DNA from: DATJHM01 sp963777355
GTDB taxonomy: Bacteria; Chloroflexota; Ktedonobacteria; Ktedonobacterales; Ktedonobacteraceae
DNA: 64,000 nucleotides
Reading direction: 5' to 3'
Assembly: GCA_963777355.1 (NCBI GenBank)
Contig: CAVZQK010000001.1
Span: 496,001 to 560,000 of the forward strand
The notes beneath the pieces were generated by a model. The model ran no database searches. It was not told the DNA's origin and was given only the letters and a program-made list of their open reading frames with translations. The position numbers and the translations under genes are program-made. Below are positions 19,391 to 28,836 of the stretch, in pieces; the stretch's first letter is position 1, and every line of letters begins with the position of its first letter.

Positions 19391-21851
19391 ATGTTTTTGA
19401 AGACGTATAAGCAAAAATCGAACGAGAAGAAGACGCAGAAAGAAGAGATGGCGCAGGAGGAAACGCTTGTGCCAGTAGAGCATGAGCAAGTTGAGGTTCT
19501 TCAGCCAGAAGAGTCACCAGAGTCTATTGTTGAGGAGGTTTCCCTTATCACGGAAGCAGAACAGCATGAAATAGACGATACCTCAAATCTTGATGAAGGA
19601 GAATATGGTGAGGAGGAAGAACTTGCGTCTTCTGAAGGTCATTCGTGGCGTCTACCAACGCGAGGAGAAGTAATCACCGCGCTGCCTTTCTGGGGGGTGA
19701 TCCTGCTAGGGGGATTATTGCGCTTCTGGGGTCTGGGCGATAAACCGTTACATCATGATGAGAGCTTGCACGCCTATTATTCTCTACAATTGTTGCACAA
19801 TTTGCAGAATTGGAGTAGCTGCTTTAATCCAGGAGTTACTTGTTATAAGTATGACCCCTTACTGCATGGACCGTTTCAATTTCATGCGATAGCCCTGGTG
19901 TATCAGATCAGCCAATGGCTAGGAGCACCCGATCATGGCGTAAATACGTATACGGTCCGGATTGCGGCGGCGACGTTGGGGACGGTGATTGTTGGTCTGC
20001 CCTATTTTTTGCGAGATCGGCTGGGGACAGTTGGGGGCATGGCTGGCGTGTTTCTTGCTGGCGGTTTCTCCTAGCATGGTCTACTTCTCGCGCTTTGCTC
20101 GCGAAGACATCTATATGGCCTGCTTTACCTTGTTGTTGGTCGTCTCTGTCGCTCGCTATCTGCGAGAGCGGAAGATGCGCTGGCTGGTGCTCGCTTTTTG
20201 TGCTTTTGCTCTCTCCTATGCGACCAAAGAAGCGACTTTTCTGACGGTAGCGATCTTTGGCAGTTTCCTGGGGGCGCTTATCTGTTGGGAGCTAGGAATG
20301 CGCTGGACGATGCGTATTCCCCTACCAGAACAAAGCTTTTTCCGGCGCTATGTGCCGCAGACGGCGGCTTTTCCTCTGCTTGTTGGGTACTTCATTGTCG
20401 CTGGAATTTTTGCTAAGGTGTTCTTTGGCTGGTTGAAGGCCTTATCTACCTATATTACCGATCCCAGAAATACCAATGCTGCTAATGAATATGTGCAGAA
20501 TCTTAAAGATCGCACGGTAGCTGTGATTCCCTGGATCGGTATTTTGCTGGGCGTGCTGGTCCTGACCATTTTGATTCGTGAGATGATGGGACGAAGCAGC
20601 CTGCCTGAGCGTTGGCACCTGGCCCGTTTTTTTGATCCAGAGAAACAGCCTTTGCTGTATAAAATCTTTAGTATGTCCTGGATGCACTGGTTCTTTGGCC
20701 TGCTGGCGGCCTGGGCCATTTTTCTGTTTCTCTTTACTGTTGTCTTCACTAACATCCGTGGCGGCATTGGGGATGGAGTCTGGGAAGGGATCTACTATTG
20801 GCTGCAACAGCAGCAGGTAGCGCGTGGGGGACAGCCCTGGTATTACTATCTCATGTTGATTCCTCTCTATGAGCAGATCGGAGTGGTCTTTGCCCTGGTG
20901 GGGATTGGACGGGCGCTGCTCTTTCCGACGCGTTTCCGTCTCTTCCTGGTCTACTGGTTTGTGGGCAACCTGTTTATCTACTCCTGGGCGGCGGAAAAGA
21001 TGCCCTGGCTGATGATCCATCTGACGATGCCGATGCTGCTTTTGGCCGCTCTGGGACTGGAGCCAGCGTTACGTCGTGTCTGGACCTGGCAGCGCCATCC
21101 TCACACCTTTGCTGAGAGTACAGAGGTACCAGGAGCGACGGGAAAGCTGATGCCGGGCGTGGGGAGAAGGTGGCCGGGCCTGGCCCTGGCGGGTGCAGTG
21201 GCAACGGGCGTCCTGGCGCTGCTTCTGTTGTTGCCCACGTTGCAAAATATGCGCGAGGTGGTCTATATTCATCAAGCAGATGCGCCGCATGAGATGATGA
21301 TCTATGTGCAGACGACCACAGACATTAACATTGTGATGGCTAAGGTAGATGCGTTGGATCAGAGCGCGTATGGGGGTAAGCACCAGATGCCGATAGGGGT
21401 AGAGGCTGATGCTACCTGGCCGTATGCCTGGTATCTGCGAGACTATACTGATGTCTGTTTCAATTTTCCGGCTCCTTGTCAGCAGATGGCGAAGACAGTT
21501 CCGGTAATTATTACTGGTGGTGATAATCTTCCTGGTCAGGTGGCGCAGTATGGTAGTGATTTTAATTTCCATCAATACCATATGCGTACACAGTGGGATC
21601 AGGGATATATGCCACCGCCATGCGTACGGACGAAGACCGAGCTGTGTACTGATCCCCAGCCTTATACTGGTGTGGGACCCTGGTTGTGGCTCAGCTATGG
21701 TGACAATCCTCCGCCTGGAGCCCATTTTGATTTAGGCCGTGCTGCTGGGAATATCTGGCAGTGGTGGTGGGATCGTAAACCCTTTGGCGCTACTGACGGA
21801 AGCTATGATATGGGACTTTTTATTCGCAAGACCTTGAATGTTGCTCCTTAG
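19391..21851 (+). CDS. TIGR03663-family membrane protein, second copy, frameshifted
   Basis: ATG at 19391, six bases after the stop of the first copy. It has the same plan: a longer Glu-rich cytoplasmic tail of about 85 residues, GLGDKPLHHDESLHAYYS, YDPLLHGPFQFHAIALVYQ, about 12 membrane helices and an outer C-terminal domain (DATWPYAWYLRDY; ends MGLFIRKTLNVAP). The frame breaks at about 20030-20037. Compared with the intact first copy there is one extra G, either before TTG or in the G run; without it RDRLGT(V)GAWLACFLL is restored and the protein has 819 residues. The duplicate may have taken a related but distinct acceptor or donor: the tails and the outer domains differ most. Downstream lies only the inverted repeat, so this is the last gene of the block. 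Confidence 0.82.
19686..21075 (+). repeat. Mosaic near-identical repeat, second copy
   Basis: Partner of the repeat that begins at 17205; see that entry for block boundaries. Confidence 0.8.
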
Positions 21852-21854
21852 TTT

Positions 21855-21910
21855 GTAGTAGAGAAGGAACTTGATGAAGCTCATGCATCATCAAGTTCCT
21901 TCTCTACTAC
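21855..21910. terminator. 23-bp perfect inverted repeat between convergent genes
   Basis: Arms 21855-21877 and 21888-21910 are exact reverse complements with a 10-base loop. It begins 4 bases after the plus-strand stop, and its right arm covers the stop codon of the minus-strand gene. There is no T tract on either strand beyond the arm ends. Best read as a shared bidirectional terminator or RNA 3'-end protecting hairpin. Confidence 0.75.
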
Positions 21911-23628
21911 AATGGCCGTGACCAGAGTTGACCGCCAGTAAGTAAGAGAAAAAGTGTGTTCTTATGGATGGTAAGATCCAGAATGTGCAAGGAGGAAGGG
22001 ATATCCTCTTCTCTTAGCCAGGTTGTGCCATTGTCCTGGGAACGCAGGAGACTCTCGGTTGTTAGCGCGAGAATGGTCTGAGTGGTGCCGACCACCCGGC
22101 GAATAGGCTCCAGGCCATTTCCAACTACCTTCTGGCACCACTGATCCTCTTCCAGTAGGAGTATTTGTGCTCCTAGCGTCAGCATAGCTGGCTCGTGCCA
22201 TGTCGAGATAATGGGCCAACTTGTTTCTACTTCAGTACCTTGTTGCCAGTTCTGGCCGTTATCAAGGGTGCGCCAGAGGCGGAAGAGATGGTGTTGGGGA
22301 TCATAGGTTGCGGCTAGTAGCTGTCCGGGGATTGCCTGGAGGGCGGCCAGGGGGAGCGCACTGAAAGGCGGCTCGACAGCTTGCCAGTGTAGACCGGCAT
22401 CCGCAGTTTTAAAGAGCCGTGTGCCGTAAGCACTACCTGTCCAGGCGTTTCCATCTGGAAGGAAAGTGATACGAGCGAGTTGGCCCTCTTCCCCAGCAAG
22501 CACAATTTGCCAGCTTATGCCGCCATCAGATGAGCGTGCCAGGCCTTCTTGTGTCGATACCAGATAAACCCCATCTGAGACAAGTGCGACTGCTGAGAGT
22601 GGTCGAGGGGTAGCGGAGAGAGGGACCCAGGATTGCCTCTCCTGGTTATAATGGAGTAGCCCTGCATACGTTCCAGCCAGTAGCGGCTGATCGTGATCGA
22701 TGAGAAGTTGATGGAGATCATGGATGGGCGGATGGGGGAGCGCGATCCAGGTCACGCCGTCATCGACGCTTACTGCCAGTTCGTTCATAGTACCAGCATA
22801 AAGAGTCTGCCCGTTGGTAGCAAACGAGAAGATAGTCTCGTCATGTACGCTCTGCCATGTAAGCCCTTTATCAGTAGAGCGCAAGATGCTATGCTCGGTT
22901 GTTCCCAGGAGTAATGTTCCCTCTGCCGTTACAAGAAGAGCTGTGCCCTGAACCTCATTGGGTAATGAGCCATACTCACCCCATGATAGGCCACCATCAT
23001 AAGAGGCGAGAAGGCCGCCGCTTTCCAATGCTGCCAATAATGAGCCATCCGGCAGATAGGCCAGCGCTCCTACTGAAGCTTCTTCGGTCTCTCTGGCTAG
23101 CTCCCAGGTGTTTCCGGCATTGTTAGAGCGATAAATACCACGAATTGTGCCTGCCAGGACTACCTCCTCAGTGGTCCAGATCAAGGAGGTAATATCAAAA
23201 TTTTGTAGGCCGAAGGTAGCTTCATACCAACTTTTCCCACCATCACTACTGCGCAGAATGCCGTGGTTGAGCGTGGCTGCTAACGCAGTGCTATCCTCGG
23301 CATAGCGAGGTGAAAGGAGCAACGCTGTGATTGCTGGTGAGCCTTCTGGCATTACTGCCACCTGCCATTTTCTGCCGCTATTCTCAGAATAGGCAATACC
23401 GCCATTGCCGCCTGCCAGCAGGATCTGCTCGCTGGATGCAAGAGCGGCAACGGGGGAAAGATGCAGCCCGGTGATACGGGGTTCCCAGTCGCTGTGAATT
23501 GGATACCAGGCTACCCCACCAGCGCCACCTGCCCATACTCCATTCCGTTCGGCTGATAGCGCGAGAACAGGTGAAGGGAGCACGATAGGTGGATAGCGAA
23601 ACCAGGTTGTATCTTGTGTTGTCTTCAT
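21907..23628 (-). CDS. Asp-box (BNR/sortilin-like) beta-propeller protein, no signal peptide
   Basis: 573 residues from ATG at 23628 with GAGAGGAAG upstream. I count ten Asp-box type turns (form S-x-D-x-G-x-x-W), for example SSDGGKSWY, SNNAGNTWE, SYDGGLSWG, STDKGLTWQ, SVDDGVTWI, SSDGGISWQ and SQDNGTTWL, at intervals of 40-60 residues. That repeat number resembles the ten-bladed sortilin/Vps10 fold, and also Ycf48-like assembly factors. No catalytic sialidase residues are apparent. The N-terminus (MKTTQDTTWFRYPP) is hydrophilic, so the protein should stay in the cytoplasm, unusual for such repeats. Probably a binding scaffold; partner unknown. It faces the TIGR03663 genes and has its own promoter, so a link to them is not shown. 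Confidence 0.75.
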   Translation of the reverse strand: MKTTQDTTWFRYPPIVLPSPVLALSAERNGVWAGGAGGVAWYPIHSDWEPRITGLHLSPVAALASSEQILLAGGNGGIAYSENSGRKWQVAVMPEGSPAITALLLSPRYAEDSTALAATLNHGILRSSDGGKSWYEATFGLQNFDITSLIWTTEEVVLAGTIRGIYRSNNAGNTWELARETEEASVGALAYLPDGSLLAALESGGLLASYDGGLSWGEYGSLPNEVQGTALLVTAEGTLLLGTTEHSILRSTDKGLTWQSVHDETIFSFATNGQTLYAGTMNELAVSVDDGVTWIALPHPPIHDLHQLLIDHDQPLLAGTYAGLLHYNQERQSWVPLSATPRPLSAVALVSDGVYLVSTQEGLARSSDGGISWQIVLAGEEGQLARITFLPDGNAWTGSAYGTRLFKTADAGLHWQAVEPPFSALPLAALQAIPGQLLAATYDPQHHLFRLWRTLDNGQNWQQGTEVETSWPIISTWHEPAMLTLGAQILLLEEDQWCQKVVGNGLEPIRRVVGTTQTILALTTESLLRSQDNGTTWLREEDIPSSLHILDLTIHKNTLFLLLTGGQLWSRPL

Positions 23629-23650
23629 ATAAACTTCCTCTCAATGCATA

Positions 23651-23680
23651 AGTATAGCACGAGGTCTGCTTATACATCGA
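23651..23680 (-). promoter_or_regulatory. Likely promoter of the Asp-box gene
   Basis: On the minus strand TCGATG, 18-base spacer, TATACT (complement at 23651-23656). The -10 is good, the -35 is weak. Confidence 0.45.
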
Positions 23681-23722
23681 GTGTTTTTACCTTATTCCAG
23701 GGGAACCTGTCCCGTGGCGAGA

Positions 23723-24841
23723 TTATTGAATGATGGCAGCGAGACGTCGTACCCCCTCCTCAAGCTGTGTTGGTGTGAGGGCGCAGAAGGGAAGGCGGAT
23801 AAAATTTTCGCCTAAATGACTACTGTCACTGTCATCAACAGGATCGGCGAAGAAATCGCGACCATTGGTGAGAATGAGACCCTGCTGTCTGGCGCGTTCG
23901 AGCAGAGTATTGCCAGCTTTTTCTTCAGGAATGGTGATGCTGACAAAGAAGCCACCCTCTGGCTCTGCGAAAGAGAGTTCCGGTAGAGAACTTTTCAGCG
24001 TTGAGACAATCGTTTGGAGCCGAGGTGCATACAATTGTTTCAAGCTCTCCAGATTTGAGGCAAAATAGCCACGTTTATGAAATACGACCACTGCCGCTTG
24101 CGTAGGAAGCACTGGTGCTAGAATAGTCTCCTCTGCCAGACGACTTAAGCGTTGTACAAGATCGCTTGGACCGATAAGATAGCCGACCCGGAGAGCAGGG
24201 CTGATAAGCTTACTGTAGGAGCTTACAGTGATCGTGCGGGCCGCGTTAAGATCTCGCAGGAGAGGAAGAGGTGTTCCTGTGTAGCGAAGCGTGCGATAAG
24301 GGACATCTTCAACGAGCCAGAAATTATGCCGTTCAGCAAGATCGACCAGTGCCTGGCGTTTCGCGGCAGAGGTGGTGACGCCAGCGGGATTCTGGAAATC
24401 GGGAATGACATACAAGAAAGCGGGTCTCTGTTTTACCAGTGCTCTCTCCAGAACAGCAAGATCGATTCCATCTTGTTCCAGGGGAATGCCTATAACTTTG
24501 GCACCGCGTCTACGAAACGTCTTAATTGCACGATCATAGCTCGGTTGTTCGACGAAGACAACATCGCCGGGCTTAATTAAGAGGGCGGAGAGCAGATCTT
24601 GTAGATGAAGTGAGCCATTGCCCACCAGGACCTGTTCTACTGGGACTTGATATTGTTCACCCAGTAGTTGTTTCAGAGGAAGATAGCCGCTGTTGTGGCC
24701 ATATTGAAGAATATTTTTGCCATCAGGTCCTTCCAGCGCTGCTTGTAGGCATTCGCTGATGAGCCTGTTTGGTAATGCCTCAAGCGCTGGTACGCCGCGT
24801 GTGAAAAGAATTTGTTCGGTTTCTACCTGTTGCCCTTGCAT
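23723..24841 (-). CDS. PLP-dependent aminotransferase, class I/II (2-aminoadipate/MocR-like)
   Basis: 372 residues. Fold-type I aminotransferase: YGHNSGYLPLKQLL near residue 47, VGNGSLHLQDLLSALLIKPGD (cofactor phosphate region), FLYVIPDFQNPAGVTTSAAKRQALVDLA with the Asn and Tyr that bind the PLP ring, VEDVPYRTLRY, and SSYSKLISPALRVGYLIG in which Lys should form the Schiff base and Arg binds the substrate carboxylate. Most like the LysN/2-aminoadipate and aromatic aminotransferase group, which act on several amino acids with 2-oxoglutarate. No DNA-binding domain, so it is an enzyme and not a MocR regulator. It stands alone; substrate cannot be told. Confidence 0.85.
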   Translation of the reverse strand: MQGQQVETEQILFTRGVPALEALPNRLISECLQAALEGPDGKNILQYGHNSGYLPLKQLLGEQYQVPVEQVLVGNGSLHLQDLLSALLIKPGDVVFVEQPSYDRAIKTFRRRGAKVIGIPLEQDGIDLAVLERALVKQRPAFLYVIPDFQNPAGVTTSAAKRQALVDLAERHNFWLVEDVPYRTLRYTGTPLPLLRDLNAARTITVSSYSKLISPALRVGYLIGPSDLVQRLSRLAEETILAPVLPTQAAVVVFHKRGYFASNLESLKQLYAPRLQTIVSTLKSSLPELSFAEPEGGFFVSITIPEEKAGNTLLERARQQGLILTNGRDFFADPVDDSDSSHLGENFIRLPFCALTPTQLEEGVRRLAAIIQ

Positions 24842-24938
24842 ACGATGTTGTCTCCTTTATCGATGAAGTAAGCGAATACTCTGCCAGCCTGTCTTTGTAG
24901 GAGAGCCTATCCCCGACAAGAAGGTGGTTATCTCTGTT

Positions 24939-25886
24939 CTAGTGATGGGTGAGAACGATTTTTCCTTGCGGATGTCCTGACGCTAGCAAGCGATGGCCCT
25001 CGGCGGCCTGATCTATGGGCAGTGTCTGCTCGATAAGCGGATGGACCTTTTTCTCAGCTATCAGTTGCAGAAATTTCTGCTCATTGGCGGGCGAAGTATG
25101 GAGTAGACCGCCACCGATCACCTGGACGCGTTTCAAGCGCCAGCTCTGTGTATCGACTGTTGCTTGTTGACCACCGAGATTTCCAATCAAAATGACGCGG
25201 GCATTGGGAGCACAAGCCTCGAGGCTGGCCTGAAGGCTGGTACCGACCAGCTCAATGACGAGATTTACTCCACCTTCACTTTGTAAGGTTTTGCCAATAT
25301 CCTGTTGTTTATGGTTAATAACCAGGTCAGCGCCGAGCTTGCGTAGTGATTCGCTGCGTGCCGCTGAGCTGGCGGTAGTAGCAACCCATGCTCCTGCCTG
25401 CTTGGCGAATTGAATTGCCAGCATACCAACGCCGCTGGAGCCAGCCCAGATCAGGACGCGCTCTCCAGCTTGCAGTTTGCCTAGATCAAAGAGGCCACCC
25501 CAGGCTGTTGAGCCAGCGAGGCCAGCCGCAGCGGCCTGTTCAAAGCTGACACCATCAGGGATACGGACCAGATCGGTCGCTGGTACGGCTATCTTACTGG
25601 CATAGCCACCACCACCTTTAGCGGTTGCCGCACGGGCTGTTAGCACGCGTTCACCTTCAGAAAAGCCTGCGGCACTTTGTAGTACTACGCCCGCTGCTTC
25701 CAGGCCGGGAGTAAAGGGAAGCGCATTCACTGGTCTGCTACCAGCACGCTGGAAAAGGTCCAGGCGATTCACTGTAGTTGCTTTTACCGCTATCAGCACC
25801 TCGCCTGGAGCGGGAACTGGATCGGGAACATCCTGAACCTGGAGGACATCCGGTTCACCATAACGAGCAAATTGGATCGCTTTCAT
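24939..25886 (-). CDS. Zinc-independent quinone oxidoreductase (MDR superfamily)
   Basis: 315 residues from ATG at 25886, with GAGGAAAA on its 5' side; the longer frame to 25979 lacks a good ribosome site. N-terminus MKAIQFARYGEPDVLQVQDV is typical of NADPH:quinone oxidoreductases. GroES-like domain to about residue 125, then a Rossmann fold with AGSSGVGMLAIQFAKQAGAWV for NADPH binding, and GEGVNLVIELVG-like strands. The structural and catalytic zinc Cys clusters of alcohol dehydrogenases are absent. The enzyme probably reduces quinones or enones in the cytoplasm for detoxification. Single gene, with neighbours of unrelated function. Confidence 0.85.
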   Translation of the reverse strand: MKAIQFARYGEPDVLQVQDVPDPVPAPGEVLIAVKATTVNRLDLFQRAGSRPVNALPFTPGLEAAGVVLQSAAGFSEGERVLTARAATAKGGGGYASKIAVPATDLVRIPDGVSFEQAAAAGLAGSTAWGGLFDLGKLQAGERVLIWAGSSGVGMLAIQFAKQAGAWVATTASSAARSESLRKLGADLVINHKQQDIGKTLQSEGGVNLVIELVGTSLQASLEACAPNARVILIGNLGGQQATVDTQSWRLKRVQVIGGGLLHTSPANEQKFLQLIAEKKVHPLIEQTLPIDQAAEGHRLLASGHPQGKIVLTHH

Positions 25887-26120
25887 GTATTTTCCTCTAC
25901 CTTTCTCCAAGAAAAGCTTTTTAGCCTTTTCTGCTGCAATACCTGGGGATCTTTTCTGGACATTGTACCTCATGGTCACCCTATTTTGTTGTAGGCACTT
26001 TGTACAGAATAGACTTGTTACTCTAGTTACATTTGAGCAGAAGCTAGTGTGCTGGTCATTTTTGATTTCTCTTCGTAGGTGAAAAACGGTGGTTTCTCAA
26101 CATTACCCTACCAGTCGAGG

Positions 26121-28634
26121 CTATGCTTTGTTCTGGTGAGGTGGAGAGATAAGGGGGAGCAGGAGATGGAACGTTGAGCCAGAGCCTAGAACGCTCTCGA
26201 CCCAGACATGGCCGTTATGCATCTCTACGATCTGGCGAACGATAGCCAGGCCGAGTCCGGTGCCTTTAATATAGCGTGTGCGTTGAACGTCGATACGGCT
26301 ATAGGGAGCAAAAACCTCTTCCAGGGCATGAGCAGGAATGCCGATGCCATGATCTTGTACAGTGATATGGATCTTGTTCTTCTGGCGTTTGCTCGTCAGC
26401 ACAATCTCCCCACCATTTGGCGCATATTTGATAGCATTCGAGAGGAGATTAGTCAAAACCTGGATCAGCTTGTCGGAATCGCCCTGCAAGAGAGGGAGCC
26501 TGACGTCCTGATGGAGGAGAAGGGTATGCTTGGAGGCTGTCAGCGTTGCACGTTCGACGACCTCCTCAAGAATGCGATTGAGATCGACAGCTTCGATCTC
26601 CAGAGCCATTTTCCCCGATTTCATACGTTCCAGGTCCAGGAGATCATTAATCATACGTGTCAGGCGTCTAGCATCAGTATTGATATCGCTAGCGTAGTCT
26701 TTGACTTCTTCGGTGCTGAACTCTTCCACGCAGAGCAATTCGCTAAATCCCTGAATACCAGTCAACGTAGTGCGGAACTCATGGCTAACGATAGAGATGA
26801 AATCACTTTGCACCTTATTCATCTCTTCCAGGCGTTCATTGGTTGCTTCAGCTTCGGCACGTAGCGTCTGCTCATTTTGGAGGAGTTGAGCCATTTGTTC
26901 CTGAGCAGTTTTCCAATCGTGGATATCTGTCCCGGTGCCAAACCACTTCACAATCTGTCCTTGAGTATCGCGCACAGGCAGGGCGCGACCAAGATGCCAG
27001 CGAAACATGCCATCGGAGGCACGTTTAAAGCGATATTCGATCTCGTAGGGCTCGCCTGTCATGAACGAATGTGCCCAGGTGTCAATGCATGGTTGTATAT
27101 CATCTGGATGGAGCATCTGTCTCCAGCCCTTTGTTTGTTCTTGCGTCATGCCAGTATACTCGGACCATTTCTGATTGTTGTAGTCCAACTGCCCATCGGG
27201 ACGTGCGGTCCAGACAATCTGGGGGAGCATATCTGCCAGCAGGCGAAAATCTTGTTCGCTCTGACGTAGCTTCTCTTCTGCCAACTTGTTATCATGGATA
27301 TCCGTACTGGTACTGAGCCATTTAAAAATAGTGCCATTACTATCTCTGATCGGTTCACAGCGTGTCAGATGCCAGCGAAATAAGTCGTCCGAGGCGCGGC
27401 GAATGCGGCATTCGCCCTCAAAACGTATCCCTTCCTTCATAGCATGTTGCCATTGACCTGTGATCTGTTGAACGTCATCAGGGTGAACAAATTCAATAAT
27501 TTGATGCAGGGAAATCTGTTCTCTTGTCAGGCCGCAATAGTCGAGCCAGCGCTGATTGCTATATTCGATAGTTCTTCCATCGGCGTTAAGTTCCCAGATA
27601 ATATAAGGGATCGCGTCGGTGATTAAGCGTAACTGCTGTTCGCTTCGCCGCAATGTTTCTTCAGTGGATTTCAAGTCATCAATGTCTGTCACACTGGCGA
27701 TCCACTTCAAAATCTGCCCATCTGTGTCTTGAATTGGTACAACATGGAGCATTTGCCAGCGATAGCGGTTATCACTATGGCGCTTCATGCGGACCTCCCC
27801 CTCGAAGCTTTTCCCTGTTTCACGGGCGACAGTGGTAAGTGTCATAAGCCTCGGCCAGTCGTCGGAGTGGATAATCTTTTGCCAATCGATTGTGCTGGAA
27901 TGTTCTAAGAAGCCAAAGAACTCACGGCTTTTGTGGTTAAAATAGTTTGGAGTGCCATCGCTATTAATAACCCAGATTAACTGTGGCAGAATCTCAGAGA
28001 GGAGGCGAAAATTTTGCTCACTTTGACGAAGAGCATTTTCCACACGGCGACGCTCAAGAATTTCCCGTTGAAGGGTCTGGTTATTCTCTTCAAGAGTGCT
28101 TGTACGCTCGCTTACTTGCTGGTTCAGGAGAGCTTGCAACGAGGGTAAGGTCAGGTCAAGGGGAGAAACGGGATTCAGTTCTTTAAAGAAAACGGTCATG
28201 CCGATGCAGACATGCTCTTCATTCATGAGAGGGCCATAGATAATTTCATAAGATGTCTGGGCATTTTCATTGAAAAAAATTGTATCTGTGATTGTTGCAG
28301 ATTCTCCACCGCAAGCGCGTTGAAGGAGGACCTGCGCTTTATGCAGGTTTGTAGGTGCGTCAGCAAAGGCTTCGTAGATACTCATGCCTGGAATAATTAT
28401 TTTGCCGACTTCTTTTTGTATAAATGTTTGAAAGAGCGTATTGACGAGAAGAAAGTTCCCCTGTGTGTCGATAGCGGCAATACTGTAGGGAAGACTTTTC
28501 AGGAGAGCCTGTAAACATGTTGTGGCTAGCGCCTCGCTGACCAGCGAGGCATTGCTGTCTCGCTGGTCAGCCTTCTGGTTCGATACTTTGGTATTGAGAG
28601 GATGTGCGTCTTTTTCAGATTGAGATCTACTCAT
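26121..28634 (-). CDS. Multi-PAS sensor histidine kinase
   Basis: 837 residues from ATG at 28634; a TTG at 28697 would add 21. It has four PAS domains. The first (about 40-155, LKSLPYSIAAIDTQGNFLLVN) is distinct; three tandem PAS-PAC copies follow with nearly the same opening: RLLSEILPQLIWVINSDG, RLITDAIPYIIWELNADG and RLLADMLPQIVWTARPDG. A coiled coil precedes the second PAS and another the kinase core. HisKA holds FISIVSHEFRTTLTGIQGFSEL with the phospho-His; HATPase has NLLSNAIKYAPNG, DHGIGIPAHALEEVF and GTGLGLAIVRQIV. No membrane helix, so it is a cytosolic sensor. No response regulator is adjacent, so it is an orphan kinase. The three similar PAS units point to internal duplication. Confidence 0.92.
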   Translation of the reverse strand: MSRSQSEKDAHPLNTKVSNQKADQRDSNASLVSEALATTCLQALLKSLPYSIAAIDTQGNFLLVNTLFQTFIQKEVGKIIIPGMSIYEAFADAPTNLHKAQVLLQRACGGESATITDTIFFNENAQTSYEIIYGPLMNEEHVCIGMTVFFKELNPVSPLDLTLPSLQALLNQQVSERTSTLEENNQTLQREILERRRVENALRQSEQNFRLLSEILPQLIWVINSDGTPNYFNHKSREFFGFLEHSSTIDWQKIIHSDDWPRLMTLTTVARETGKSFEGEVRMKRHSDNRYRWQMLHVVPIQDTDGQILKWIASVTDIDDLKSTEETLRRSEQQLRLITDAIPYIIWELNADGRTIEYSNQRWLDYCGLTREQISLHQIIEFVHPDDVQQITGQWQHAMKEGIRFEGECRIRRASDDLFRWHLTRCEPIRDSNGTIFKWLSTSTDIHDNKLAEEKLRQSEQDFRLLADMLPQIVWTARPDGQLDYNNQKWSEYTGMTQEQTKGWRQMLHPDDIQPCIDTWAHSFMTGEPYEIEYRFKRASDGMFRWHLGRALPVRDTQGQIVKWFGTGTDIHDWKTAQEQMAQLLQNEQTLRAEAEATNERLEEMNKVQSDFISIVSHEFRTTLTGIQGFSELLCVEEFSTEEVKDYASDINTDARRLTRMINDLLDLERMKSGKMALEIEAVDLNRILEEVVERATLTASKHTLLLHQDVRLPLLQGDSDKLIQVLTNLLSNAIKYAPNGGEIVLTSKRQKNKIHITVQDHGIGIPAHALEEVFAPYSRIDVQRTRYIKGTGLGLAIVRQIVEMHNGHVWVESVLGSGSTFHLLLPLISPPHQNKA

Positions 28635-28836
28635 GGCCACCACTTTTTTATTTACATACGATATTTGTCTTTTTAATTTAGTATAACGTGCTTTCAATGG
28701 CAGAGTTATAAAATAGTGCCTTGACTGTTTTCACTCACAAGAGAAGTAACTTTTGGTCAGAAGGAGGTGATAGGGGAGAGGAGATGGGTGAACCTCCTCC
28801 CTTCTATGAGGTGATGCAGGAAAAAGAGTTGTACGA

